From the NCBI RefSeq assembly GCF_001412655.1, contig NZ_CP012996.1, positions 5,642,001 to 5,706,000 on the forward strand: a stretch of DNA of 64,000 nucleotides, given 5' to 3'. This stretch comes from Pedobacter sp. PACM 27299. GTDB lineage: Bacteria; Bacteroidota; Bacteroidia; Sphingobacteriales; Sphingobacteriaceae. Positions 1-9,401 of the stretch are shown piece after piece. A program made the position numbers and the translations under genes. Numbering within the stretch: the first letter of the stretch is position 1; each line of letters opens with the position of its first letter. Below the pieces are notes generated by a model. That model was given only the letters and a program-made list of their open reading frames with translations. It did no database searches and was not told the origin of the DNA.

Positions 1-1844
1 ATGCTGGCCACGTGGCATACTATAAAGACATGATGGGCTTTAGTGATGATCACTTCCCAAGCTTAATTGATAACATCGGATTCCTGCTGTCGTACCAAAC
101 CGGACAAATGTACATGAGGTATTTCTTATGGAACTTTGTCGGCAGACAAAACGACGACCAGGGACAAGGTAGTTTATACGAAGGTCAGTGGTTGAGCGGG
201 ATTAAGCCAATTGATGCACTTCACCTGGGAAGTCAGAAAAACCTCCCTCCTTCTATTACAGAAAGTAATGCTTACAACCGTTTCTTCTTCCTCCCACTAA
301 TCCTGGGCTTATTGGGTGCAATCTGGCATTTCAAAAGAAATCAGAAAGATGCAGGAATTGTAGCCTTATTGTTCTTCTTTACCGGTATGGCGATTGTTTT
401 ATACCTGAATCAGAAACCAATGGAACCAAGGGAACGTGATTACGCTTATGTGGGGTCATTCTATGCCTTTGCCATCTGGATCGGATTTGGTGTCCTCGCC
501 CTCCGTGAATGGTTATTCAAAAAATTAACTCCTGCTACCGGCGGTATTCTAGCGACAGTTATCGGTTTATTTGCCGCACCAGTGATTATGGCTGCTCAGG
601 GATGGGATGATCATGACCGTTCTACTAAAATGGTAGCGCATGATATTGCCCTGGATTACCTGCAGTCCTGTGCGCCTAATGCAATCCTGTTCACCTATGG
701 TGATAATGATACCTATCCATTATGGTATGCACAAGAGGTTGAAAACATCAGACCTGACATTAGGTTAGTCAACCTGAGTTTGTTTGATACCGATTGGTAC
801 ATTAATGGTATGAAACGTAAAATGAACGAATCTGAGCCACTCCCAATCTCAATGAACGAGTCACAGTATGTTCAGGGCGTTAGAGATGTGATGTATTATC
901 AAAACGCGGATATCGCAGGAAATATTGAACTGAAGAATATCTTAGAATTGCTGCTTTCTGAAAACAGCGAAGATAAACTGCCATTAAATGACGGTAGAAA
1001 AGTAAATTTCATCCCTACCAAAAACTTTAAGATCACAGTAGATAAAGAAGCCGTACTTAAAAACGGCGTGGTCAGCCCTGCGGATTCTGCCAAAATCGTT
1101 CCTGCAATAGAATGGACATTCAACAAAAACTACGTGACTAAAGGAACTTTAGCGATGTTTGACATTCTAGTGCATAACAACTGGAAAAGACCGATCTATT
1201 TCGCGAGCACAGTTCCTTCAGAGCAGTATAATGGTTTAGACAAGTATCTTTATAATGAAGGTCTGGCTTTACATTTAATGCCTTTAAAAGTGGATACCGC
1301 AGCTTCTAGAAACGAACTGATCAATACGCCTGTACTATACAATAATGTGATGAACAAATTTGTATGGGGTAATGTGAAGAACGCTAAATATCTGGATCCA
1401 CAATCTTCTGATGACATTTCCATCTTTACCAATGTATTCAACAATACCATCAGCGGATTATTGAAAGAAGGCAAGAAAGAAGATGCACAGAAAGTAGTGA
1501 ACCGTTATTTTGAAGTGATGCCAGAGAAATTCTACGGCATGCGTTCTATGATGGGTGCTTACTTTATGGCAGAAAACTTATACCAATTAGGTGATAGCAA
1601 AAGAGCAAATGCACTGATTGAGAAATCAGCTGACTATATTATGAAAGAGCTGACTTACCTGGCTGATGTTTCTGAAAGCAAGAAAAGGTTTGTAGGTGGA
1701 CAAAATGTACAGTTAGGACTATCCTTCCTGAACTCTATGGCCAGAACTACTGCCGAAAACAAGCAAGATAAACTAAGCAAAGAGCTCGCTGAGAAGTTCA
1801 ACCTATTAGAAGCAAGGTTCTCTCCTTTCTTCCCGGCACAATAA
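1..1844 (+). CDS. DUF2723 family membrane protein, 3' part
   Basis: The frame is open from the first bases of the window, so the true start lies upstream; about 613 residues are visible. The visible part begins inside the membrane region. Hydrophobic helices follow at roughly residues 93-110, 116-133, 147-170 and 176-196, then a long soluble C-terminal part with the conserved stretch LFTYGDNDTYPLWYAQ and helical repeats near the end. This layout matches Bacteroidota DUF2723 proteins, which resemble protein O-mannosyltransferase-type glycosyltransferases and are thought to act in the inner membrane on lipid-linked sugars. The family call is firm; the substrate is unknown. It ends in front of a strong terminator and converges on accA. 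Confidence 0.85.
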   Translation, partial: AGHVAYYKDMMGFSDDHFPSLIDNIGFLLSYQTGQMYMRYFLWNFVGRQNDDQGQGSLYEGQWLSGIKPIDALHLGSQKNLPPSITESNAYNRFFFLPLILGLLGAIWHFKRNQKDAGIVALLFFFTGMAIVLYLNQKPMEPRERDYAYVGSFYAFAIWIGFGVLALREWLFKKLTPATGGILATVIGLFAAPVIMAAQGWDDHDRSTKMVAHDIALDYLQSCAPNAILFTYGDNDTYPLWYAQEVENIRPDIRLVNLSLFDTDWYINGMKRKMNESEPLPISMNESQYVQGVRDVMYYQNADIAGNIELKNILELLLSENSEDKLPLNDGRKVNFIPTKNFKITVDKEAVLKNGVVSPADSAKIVPAIEWTFNKNYVTKGTLAMFDILVHNNWKRPIYFASTVPSEQYNGLDKYLYNEGLALHLMPLKVDTAASRNELINTPVLYNNVMNKFVWGNVKNAKYLDPQSSDDISIFTNVFNNTISGLLKEGKKEDAQKVVNRYFEVMPEKFYGMRSMMGAYFMAENLYQLGDSKRANALIEKSADYIMKELTYLADVSESKKRFVGGQNVQLGLSFLNSMARTTAENKQDKLSKELAEKFNLLEARFSPFFPAQ

Positions 1845-1863
1845 TTAGTTCCGGTCACTAAAA

Positions 1864-1896
1864 AGGAGCATTCGTTTTACGGATGCTCCTTTTTTT
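1864..1896 (+). terminator. Intrinsic terminator after the DUF2723 gene
   Basis: An 8-bp stem AGGAGCAT/ATGCTCCT closes a short loop and is followed by a run of T. It starts about 20 bases after the stop codon. Confidence 0.85.
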
Positions 1897-1930
1897 ATGA
1901 ACTCCGCTTATTCCAGGATCTGATCGTAAA

Positions 1931-1968
1931 GCAAAAGGGCTGCAATTTATAAATTGCAGCCCTTTTGC
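1931..1968. terminator. Bidirectional terminator between convergent genes
   Basis: A perfect 18-bp inverted repeat (arms 1931-1948 and 1951-1968) with a 2-base centre has A/T-rich ends on both sides, so it can stop transcripts from either strand. It lies 18 bases past the accA stop and is probably its terminator. Confidence 0.85.
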
Positions 1969-1986
1969 TTTATGTAGGTTGTTTTA

Positions 1987-2949
1987 TTACTCGTTTACCA
2001 CACCCATTGCACAGAATTTATCAATTCTCTTGGTGATCATGGCATCCGTTTTTAATTTCTTAATCTCTTTAAGGTCACTCATGATCTGTTCTTTAATAGT
2101 TTCAGCCATTAATTCAGGATTCTGGTGTGCACCTCCCAGCGGTTCTTTAATGATGCCATCAATCAATTGATTTTTGTACATGTCATCAGAAGTTAGTTTA
2201 AGACATTCTGCTGCTCTTTCTTTAAAGTCCCAGCTGCGCCATAAGATAGAAGAGCAGGATTCAGGAGAAATTACAGAATACCAGGTATGCTCTAACATGT
2301 ATACACGATCGCCGATGCCGATACCCAATGCACCACCTGATGCACCTTCACCAATCACAAAACAAAGGATAGGTACTTTTAGAACAGACATTTCTAACAG
2401 GTTACGCGCAATCGCCTCCCCTTGTCCGCGTTCTTCTGCTTCCAATCCGGGATAAGCACCCATCGTGTCAATAAAAGAAATCACTGGTTTATTGAATTTT
2501 TCCGCTAGACGCATTAAGCGCAATGCTTTTCTATAACCTTCAGGATTCGCCATACCGAAATTACGATATTGACGCTCTTTAGTGTTTTTACCTTTCTGGT
2601 GTCCGATCACCATTACCGTTTGACCAGCAATCGTAGCGAAACCACCAATAATGGCTTTATCGTCTTTTACAGTTCTGTCGCCATGCATCTCGATGAAATC
2701 ATCACAGATCATACTGATGTAATCCAAGGTTTGTGGCCTTTCCGGATGACGGGACATCTGAACTTTCTGCCATCCTGTGAGATGAGTATAAAGCGTCTGC
2801 TGAGTATCAGCTAACTTCTCTTCCAGTTCAGTCAAGGTAGCAGACATATCTACTTTCGTTTTATCGGCAACCTGTTTAACCTTTTCAATCTGCTGAGCTA
2901 ATTCAACTAAAGGTTTTTCGAAATCAAATGATGTTTTTATCTGTTCCAT
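1987..2949 (-). CDS. accA: Acetyl-CoA carboxylase carboxyltransferase subunit alpha
   Basis: The 320-residue protein has the usual length of AccA. With AccD it transfers the carboxyl group from carboxybiotin to acetyl-CoA, giving malonyl-CoA for fatty acid synthesis in the cytoplasm. An N-terminal coiled segment (about 1-90) precedes the crotonase-fold carboxyltransferase domain, with the glycine-rich [15 protein letters not shown] oxyanion region and the following [14 protein letters not shown], both typical of AccA. It is a single-gene unit, convergent with the DUF2723 gene; accD is not in the window. Confidence 0.97.
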   Translation of the reverse strand: MEQIKTSFDFEKPLVELAQQIEKVKQVADKTKVDMSATLTELEEKLADTQQTLYTHLTGWQKVQMSRHPERPQTLDYISMICDDFIEMHGDRTVKDDKAIIGGFATIAGQTVMVIGHQKGKNTKERQYRNFGMANPEGYRKALRLMRLAEKFNKPVISFIDTMGAYPGLEAEERGQGEAIARNLLEMSVLKVPILCFVIGEGASGGALGIGIGDRVYMLEHTWYSVISPESCSSILWRSWDFKERAAECLKLTSDDMYKNQLIDGIIKEPLGGAHQNPELMAETIKEQIMSDLKEIKKLKTDAMITKRIDKFCAMGVVNE

Positions 2950-3077
2950 AAGTGGGCTGTAAAAATAGGCATTTTATTTAAAACTTTGCAGACCGCCCGG
3001 CTTTAGGCAAAAATTTTAATACGAATTCTCTAATATCGCCGTATTTCTGCCGTTTAAGCAGAATTTCCAGCTGATTA

Positions 3078-4427
3078 TTACCCTACATTTTCTTTATTGC
3101 TCTGGATATAAAGCACCGAAATCGCACCGAGAATCATGAAAATTCCTGCCAGTACAATCGCATAAATCGCCTTTCCATCGTAGAATTTCTCTACAATCAT
3201 GCCTCCAAAAAAGCCGTTTATAATTTGAGGCATGGTGATGAAGAAATTAAAAATGCCCATGTATACGCCCATTTTTCTTGCAGGAATAGAGCTTGATAAG
3301 ATAGCATAAGGCATAGATAGGATACTTCCCCAGGCCAGCCCTACCCCAATCATAGAGAAAATGAGGTGCTGTGGATCTGTGATAAAATAAATGGACAATA
3401 AGCCCAATCCGCCCGCAGTTAACGAGAAAGCATGGGCTATTTTCCTGCTCGTAGCCCTGGCAATAGCCGGTAATAGCAATGCGTAAATTGCGGAAACACC
3501 ATTGTAAATCCCGAAAAGAATACCTACCCAGTTTCCTGCATCCGCAAACTGTACAGAGGAAGTATCCCCAGGCAATACCTTATAGATATGCTGGGCAATC
3601 GCTGGCGTAGTAAATACCCACATAGAGAACAAAGCGAACCAGGAGAAAAACTGCACCAATCCCAATTGACGCATGGTGATCGGCATATTAGAAAAATCAG
3701 TAAAGATAGACATGATGCCTTTCGTTTCTTCTTCCGGAGCACCGTCATGGTACTTTTCCATTTCTTCCGGTGGATACTCACTGGTAGTGATCACCGTCCA
3801 AAGGATGGTACCTACCAATACCGCAGCTCCCACATAAAAGGAATAAATCACATTGAGCGGAACATGTCCGGCAGCAGCAACTTTAGAGACACCCATATAT
3901 TCTGAAAGGATATAAGGTAACCAGGAACCAGTAATGGCTCCCGCCCCAATCAGGAAGGTCTGCATGGAAAAGCCGAAACTCCTTTGGCTTTCGGGCAGCT
4001 TATCAGCCACCAGTGCGCGGAAAGGTTCCATCGCCACATTAATCGAAGCGTCCATGATCATCAGCATACCAGCACCAATAATAATCGGCGGCAGCAGACT
4101 GGCCATTGCCGCAGAATTCGGCATCAAGATCAACGCAATCGCAGTTAATACGGCACCGATTAGGAAATATGGCCGTCTCCGGCCAAACTTGTTCCAGGTT
4201 TTATCACTATAATAACCAATGATGGGTTGAACAATCATCCCTGTTAATGGGGCTGCTAACCAAAAAAGCGATAGATGCTCCACATCTGCACCATAAGTTT
4301 GCAGTATCCGGGAAGCATTTCCATTTTGTAGTGCAAATCCAAACTGAATTCCGAAAAAACCGGCACTCATGTTAAAGATCTGCAGGGACGATAATCTTGG
4401 TTTACTAAGCGCGATTTTCTTTTCCAT
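3078..4427 (-). CDS. MFS sugar transporter, SLC45-like (probable maltose/H+ symporter)
   Basis: The 449-residue protein has about 12 hydrophobic helices. An early NMSAGFFGIQFGFALQNG segment and the loop GYYSDKTWNKFGRRRPYF (MFS D-x3-x3-GRRRP signature) are characteristic of the SLC45/GPH-like branch found in Bacteroidota maltose loci. It is the last gene of the locus, 13 bases after the GH13 gene. The inferred role is to carry maltose across the inner membrane to the cytoplasmic maltose phosphorylase. The substrate is inferred from context, not seen in the sequence. Confidence 0.88.
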   Translation of the reverse strand: MEKKIALSKPRLSSLQIFNMSAGFFGIQFGFALQNGNASRILQTYGADVEHLSLFWLAAPLTGMIVQPIIGYYSDKTWNKFGRRRPYFLIGAVLTAIALILMPNSAAMASLLPPIIIGAGMLMIMDASINVAMEPFRALVADKLPESQRSFGFSMQTFLIGAGAITGSWLPYILSEYMGVSKVAAAGHVPLNVIYSFYVGAAVLVGTILWTVITTSEYPPEEMEKYHDGAPEEETKGIMSIFTDFSNMPITMRQLGLVQFFSWFALFSMWVFTTPAIAQHIYKVLPGDTSSVQFADAGNWVGILFGIYNGVSAIYALLLPAIARATSRKIAHAFSLTAGGLGLLSIYFITDPQHLIFSMIGVGLAWGSILSMPYAILSSSIPARKMGVYMGIFNFFITMPQIINGFFGGMIVEKFYDGKAIYAIVLAGIFMILGAISVLYIQSNKENVG

Positions 4428-4440
4428 CAGGTATTAATAA

Positions 4441-6261
4441 TTAAAATTGAATGATTTGAGCAGTCCCGGGCAGCACTTTTAAATATAGGGATTGCGGGGT
4501 ATTTTCTACTTTCTGCTTAGACAATAAATCTATACTTTCTTTAATTTCCCGGTTTTTCAATAGCAGGCCTGGGATTTCAAGGTTTTTCTCCAGCGTTTGT
4601 GTCCGGTCGAAATTGGCTACAATCAATAACCGCTGACCTTCGGTATACCTCAAAAAGGCATACATACGCTGTTCTCCAAGCGGAACATCCAGGATGTCGC
4701 CCTTAGTGATCGCCGCTGAATTGGCAGCGATGTGCAGGAGCGCCTTATAAAAACGACGTAAATTTTGCTGTTTTGAATCTAATAACGCACCGTCAAAAGC
4801 ACCATTATTCATCCATTTCTGATGCTCAGGAACACCCCAGTAATCAAAAATTGTAGTCCTGCTGTCTTCTTTTCCAAAACCTTCCGTTCCTTTTCCTGGC
4901 TCTCCTACTTCCTGTCCGAAATATAGCATCACAGGCCCAGCAGATAGGGTGGCAGAAACAACCATCGCAGGGATGGCATGAACCGCATCGCCCGCAAAAC
5001 CTGCAGAGGCAATCCGCTCTTCGTCATGGTTCTCCAGAAAGCTCAGCATCCTTTCTCCAAATCCAGCAGTTTGTACCTGCCATACTTTTGAAATGTCTTG
5101 TACATTCACCTCCTGCTCATTTCTGATCAGCTTTTTTAAACCATCATATAAACCGACTTTATCATATAGGTAATCAAAATGCCCCCGGCTTAGATAAGTA
5201 TAATAGACTGCCGGGTTATAAGCTTCACCGATAAAGATCAATCCCGGATGTTTCTTTTTCAGTTCCGGAATCACCCATTCCCAAAATTCTACAGGCACCA
5301 TTTCCGCCATGTCACAACGGAAACCGTCCACACCTTTTGTCGCCCAATAACTCAAAATATCTTTCATTTTAAGCCATACCCCAGGGATTGGGCTAAAATG
5401 CTGCTGCTCCCCATTGGCATAATCCAATCCATAGTTCAATTTCACCGTTTCATACCAATCGTCTTTTGAAGGACTCGCAGAAAACACGTTATTTCCCGTC
5501 GCTTTGGCCGGACTTTCCTTAAATGTCTGTTTTTCCAGTGGAACTAAAGCATTTGCGGCTGAACTGCTGCTGCCCTTTATAGCGGAGCTTTCTGTAACGA
5601 TGACTTCCGATACCGGAACTACAAAGTCCTTTCCTGGCGTATAATAGTAATCATTAGCTGGACTGAAACTTTTAGTGTGGTCGTCCTTCGCGCCAAAATC
5701 GACTACTCCTTTCGGCTTTGCCAGAGAATGGTAAGAACGGGCCACATGATTGGGTACAAAATCAATGATCACCTTCATTCCTTTCTGATGTGTTCTTGCG
5801 ATTAAGTTTTCAAACTCTTTCATTCGGTTCTTCACATCAACTGCCAGATCAGGATCTACATCATAGTAATCACGAATCGCATACGGAGAGCCCGCGCGCC
5901 CTTTAACCACCTCTGCATTATCCATGGGGATACCAAAATCACTGTAATCAGTTAGACTGGCATGGGCAATGACACCGGTATACCAGACATGGCTCACGCC
6001 TAATTCTTTAATTCCATCCAGCGCCTTGTTGTTGATATCGGCAAACTTACCGGAACCATTCTGCTGAATAGTTCCGTAAGGGAGGTTCTGACTTTGTTTA
6101 TTCCCAAATAACCGGGGCAATAATTGATAAATAATAGGTTTACTCTGGGCCATACTATGACTTGAAAATCCGACAATCGTGCATCCTGTTAAAATAATAC
6201 CAAGGAACATTCCTCTTTTAACCCTCAGCTCCTGTTTCTTACTACCGAATGTTCTTATCAT
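4441..6261 (-). CDS. GH13 alpha-amylase family glycoside hydrolase, exported
   Basis: 606 residues. The four GH13 blocks are present: DFVPNH (about 165), GFRCDMAEM with the nucleophile Asp (about 315), FIGEAY with the acid/base Glu (about 342) and FLENHDEER with the transition-state Asp (about 410). The N-terminus has a basic stretch and a hydrophobic segment ending in SMAQ, read as a signal peptide. A possible lipobox LTGC lies inside that segment, so lipidation cannot be excluded. Its ATG overlaps the GH65 stop (ATGA), showing tight co-translation. It probably acts in the periplasm or on the outer membrane on maltodextrins; the exact specificity (amylase, glucosidase or transferase) cannot be read from motifs. 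Confidence 0.92.
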   Translation of the reverse strand: MIRTFGSKKQELRVKRGMFLGIILTGCTIVGFSSHSMAQSKPIIYQLLPRLFGNKQSQNLPYGTIQQNGSGKFADINNKALDGIKELGVSHVWYTGVIAHASLTDYSDFGIPMDNAEVVKGRAGSPYAIRDYYDVDPDLAVDVKNRMKEFENLIARTHQKGMKVIIDFVPNHVARSYHSLAKPKGVVDFGAKDDHTKSFSPANDYYYTPGKDFVVPVSEVIVTESSAIKGSSSSAANALVPLEKQTFKESPAKATGNNVFSASPSKDDWYETVKLNYGLDYANGEQQHFSPIPGVWLKMKDILSYWATKGVDGFRCDMAEMVPVEFWEWVIPELKKKHPGLIFIGEAYNPAVYYTYLSRGHFDYLYDKVGLYDGLKKLIRNEQEVNVQDISKVWQVQTAGFGERMLSFLENHDEERIASAGFAGDAVHAIPAMVVSATLSAGPVMLYFGQEVGEPGKGTEGFGKEDSRTTIFDYWGVPEHQKWMNNGAFDGALLDSKQQNLRRFYKALLHIAANSAAITKGDILDVPLGEQRMYAFLRYTEGQRLLIVANFDRTQTLEKNLEIPGLLLKNREIKESIDLLSKQKVENTPQSLYLKVLPGTAQIIQF

Positions 6262-8573
6262 ACCAATGAGGTCTTGTAAGCAATTGTTTTTTCTCCCGGT
6301 GGCACAGCGTATTCCTGTTCGAATACCCTTAATGTTAAGCTTTCCTCCGAATGGTTTGTAATGATCAGTTCCGATTCATTGATCTGAACCTTCAGCTGTA
6401 ATCCTCTGAAACCAATAGTAAAAGAGAAAGCAGCCCAGTTTTTCGGCAAGAAAGGTTGGAAAGCCAATTTATCCTCCTTCACACGCATTCCTGCAAAACC
6501 TTCTACCACACTCATCCAGGTACCTGCCATTGAAGTAATGTGCAAGCCATCTTCAGTATCGTTGTTATAGTCGTCCAGGTCTAAACGTGCGGTGCGCAGG
6601 TAAAATTCGTATGCTTTTTCCTCGTCGTTCAGCTTTGCCGCAAGGATACTATGTACACATGGTGATAAAGAGCTTTCATGAACAGTTCTGCTTTCATAGA
6701 AATTGAAATTCCTTCTCAGGGTTTCCAGGTCAAATTCTTCCTCAAAGAAGTACATACCCTGCAATACGTCAGCTTGTTTGATATAGCAAGAACGTAAAAT
6801 GCGATCCCAGCTCCATTTCTGGTTCAGCGGACGCTGATCAGCAGGTAAATCTTTTACCAGAATCTGCTCTTTGTCCATAAAACCATCTTGCTGCAAGAAG
6901 ACTTCTTCGCCCTCATGATAAGGATAATACATCTGAGTAGCTACCGAATTCCAATCTTTAAACTCAGACATTTCCTGCAATTTTGTCTTCTCAACAATTT
7001 TCAAATATTGTTCCGGATCCAGCGACTTTACTTTCTCCGCAGCTTCCGTCGCATAGGTTAAACACCAGGCGGCTAATTTATTTGTGTACCAGTTGTTGTT
7101 GATGTTGTTCTCATATTCATTAGGACCAGTTACGCCAAGCATCACAAATTTGTTTCGCTCTGCGCTCCAGTTTACTCTTTGTTTCCAGAATCTGGCAATA
7201 CCTATCAATACTTCCAGACCATAATCTGCCAGGTATCGCTCATCACCAGTATAACGGATATAGTTGAAAATCGCAAAGGCAATTGCTCCGTTTCTATGGA
7301 TCTCTTCGAAAGTAATTTCCCATTCATTGTGGCATTCTTCCCCATTCATAGTCACCATCGGATACAGGGCCGCACCATTGTTAAAGCCTAATTTAGTGGC
7401 ATTTTCTATCGCTTTATCCAGGTGCTTATAGCGGTAAACCAATAGGTTTTTAGCTACTTCCTGAGGCGCTACCGAAAGGTAGAAAGGAATGCAGTAAGCT
7501 TCGGTATCCCAATAGGTAGAACCTCCATATTTCTCTCCTGTGAAACCTTTAGGTCCGATATTTAAACGGGCATCTTTGCCAGTATAGGTTTGGTTTAGCT
7601 GAAAAATATTGAATCGGATCGCTTGCTGAGCGGCCACATCACCTTCAATCACGATGTCGCCTTCTTCCCATTTTTGGGCCCATGCAATGGCCTGTTCTTG
7701 TTTCAATTGCTCAAAACCTTTCTCCGCAGCCTTCAAAATGGTTGCTTTTGCAGCACTCAATAAATCCGATTTATCATAATTCTGAGAAGATAAATTGGCT
7801 GCGATCTTATACAAATCAATCACCTCATTTTGAACCACTGCAAAAGAAGCCTGCTGTCCAAGGTATTTATCTTTCGTCACCGGACTTAAAGTTTGCAGTT
7901 CAGCATTCTTGAAAATGCTGGTCTGACTTACCGTACAAACGTCAAATTCTGTTTTCTTAGTTCTGAGTACCAGGTAATCAGTATTCTTTTCCTGCTGCTG
8001 TGCCACTTCTTCCCAGAATTTCTCGTCATAATTAGAGTCCTGGTTTTTCACATCACCATCAATAAATGAAGTGATGCTGATCTGGCCTTTAAAATTTAGG
8101 GCTTTAATGCGGTAATGTAAAGCGGCGACTTCATCGTCTACGATACTGCAAAAACGAATCGACTCCACCTGCACCATTTTACCACTTTTCAATTTGGCAG
8201 TAAAGTGGCGGCTCAGCGTTCCTTCTTTCATATTCAGTACCCTTTTAAAATCGCCGACTGTGGCAGTATTCAGGTCTAATGTTTCTCCGTCAATCTGGAT
8301 GTTTAAACCAATCCAGTTTGTGGCATTCAATACTTTGGCAAAATACTCCGGATAACCGTTTTTCCACCAGCCCACACGGGTTTTATCAGGATAATAAACC
8401 CCTGCTACGTAATTTCCCTGCAAAGTTTCTCCAGTATAGTCTTCTTCAAAATTGGCACGCTGTCCCATTCTACCGTTTCCAATACTGAATAAACTCTCTG
8501 ATATTTTATTTAAATGAGGGTCAAAACCTTCCTCAACAATGTTCCACTCGTCTGCTTTTATATAATTTTTCAT
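6258..8573 (-). CDS. GH65 maltose phosphorylase
   Basis: 771 residues, normal for GH65 phosphorylases, with no signal peptide, so cytoplasmic. It splits maltose with phosphate into glucose and beta-glucose-1-phosphate. The signature GEECHNEWEITFEEIHR lies near residues 410-426 and holds the catalytic Glu; an (alpha/alpha)6 barrel architecture is expected. The pairing with a beta-phosphoglucomutase upstream supports phosphorolysis over hydrolysis. A 143-bp gap separates it from pgmB; I found no clear promoter box there. Trehalose or kojibiose phosphorylase are close relatives, but this motif form and locus favour maltose. Confidence 0.93.
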   Translation of the reverse strand: MKNYIKADEWNIVEEGFDPHLNKISESLFSIGNGRMGQRANFEEDYTGETLQGNYVAGVYYPDKTRVGWWKNGYPEYFAKVLNATNWIGLNIQIDGETLDLNTATVGDFKRVLNMKEGTLSRHFTAKLKSGKMVQVESIRFCSIVDDEVAALHYRIKALNFKGQISITSFIDGDVKNQDSNYDEKFWEEVAQQQEKNTDYLVLRTKKTEFDVCTVSQTSIFKNAELQTLSPVTKDKYLGQQASFAVVQNEVIDLYKIAANLSSQNYDKSDLLSAAKATILKAAEKGFEQLKQEQAIAWAQKWEEGDIVIEGDVAAQQAIRFNIFQLNQTYTGKDARLNIGPKGFTGEKYGGSTYWDTEAYCIPFYLSVAPQEVAKNLLVYRYKHLDKAIENATKLGFNNGAALYPMVTMNGEECHNEWEITFEEIHRNGAIAFAIFNYIRYTGDERYLADYGLEVLIGIARFWKQRVNWSAERNKFVMLGVTGPNEYENNINNNWYTNKLAAWCLTYATEAAEKVKSLDPEQYLKIVEKTKLQEMSEFKDWNSVATQMYYPYHEGEEVFLQQDGFMDKEQILVKDLPADQRPLNQKWSWDRILRSCYIKQADVLQGMYFFEEEFDLETLRRNFNFYESRTVHESSLSPCVHSILAAKLNDEEKAYEFYLRTARLDLDDYNNDTEDGLHITSMAGTWMSVVEGFAGMRVKEDKLAFQPFLPKNWAAFSFTIGFRGLQLKVQINESELIITNHSEESLTLRVFEQEYAVPPGEKTIAYKTSLV

Positions 8574-8716
8574 GGTCTATGCTGCTCTGATATTCCGGAG
8601 GTTGATGTAACCGGAACACGTTTTCATTTATTTTTATCTTCGAATCGCCTGTTACGCGTTTTCGATTCATGGTTTTCATTTCTGCTAATTCGGCTTAGCT
8701 ATTCAGGCAATCTGCG

Positions 8717-9385
8717 CTACTGATATCTCAATGCTTCAATCTCGTTGATCGTAATTTCCGAAAGGTTATTGATGACTACTTGTGCACCGGGTAAATGCTC
8801 GGCTCTACCGACCCCTACCACCATCATATCTGCCGCCAATGCCGCCTGTACACCAGCTAATGCATCTTCAAATACCACACAATTTTCTTTAGCGGTCTTC
8901 AGCAATTCTGCGGCCTTCAAAAACACTTCCGGGTCTGGCTTTGAAGTCGTCACGGAATTTCCGTCTACGATGGCATCAAAAAAATGAGCCAGTTCTGTCC
9001 GTTCCAAAATCAGGGAAGAATTCTTGCTGGCAGAGCCAAGGGCAATTTTAATCCCTGCTGCTTTCAAAGCGGTCAGCAGTTCCAATGAACCCGGCAATAC
9101 TTCCTGCACTGTCATTTTACTAATCATGCCCACATATTGTTCATTCTTCTTTGCGGCTAATGCTTCCTTTTCTGAAGCGGATTGCGTTACACCGCCCCAT
9201 TGCAGGATCATGTCCAGAGAGCGCATTCTGTTCACGCCTTTCAGCTGCTCATTCTGTAACTCCGTAAAGTCAAAGCCTAAGGAATTGGCCAGCGCTTTCC
9301 ATGCTTTATAATGATAAACAGCGGTATCTACCAATACGCCATCCAGGTCGAAAATACAGGCGATAGGTTCTGTAGTATGTTGCAT
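8717..9385 (-). CDS. pgmB: Beta-phosphoglucomutase
   Basis: 222-residue HAD-superfamily enzyme. The motif FDLDGVLVDT (about 12-21) holds the phosphorylated Asp13 and acid/base Asp15. GSASKNS is HAD motif II, and FEDALAGVQAA with its DA pair is motif IV. It converts the beta-glucose-1-phosphate made by maltose phosphorylase into glucose-6-phosphate. It lies between the GH13 gene (about 16 bases upstream) and the GH65 gene, the standard order for this catabolic module. Confidence 0.96.
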   Translation of the reverse strand: MQHTTEPIACIFDLDGVLVDTAVYHYKAWKALANSLGFDFTELQNEQLKGVNRMRSLDMILQWGGVTQSASEKEALAAKKNEQYVGMISKMTVQEVLPGSLELLTALKAAGIKIALGSASKNSSLILERTELAHFFDAIVDGNSVTTSKPDPEVFLKAAELLKTAKENCVVFEDALAGVQAALAADMMVVGVGRAEHLPGAQVVINNLSEITINEIEALRYQ

Positions 9386-9401
9386 CTATGTATTTATGGT
9401 C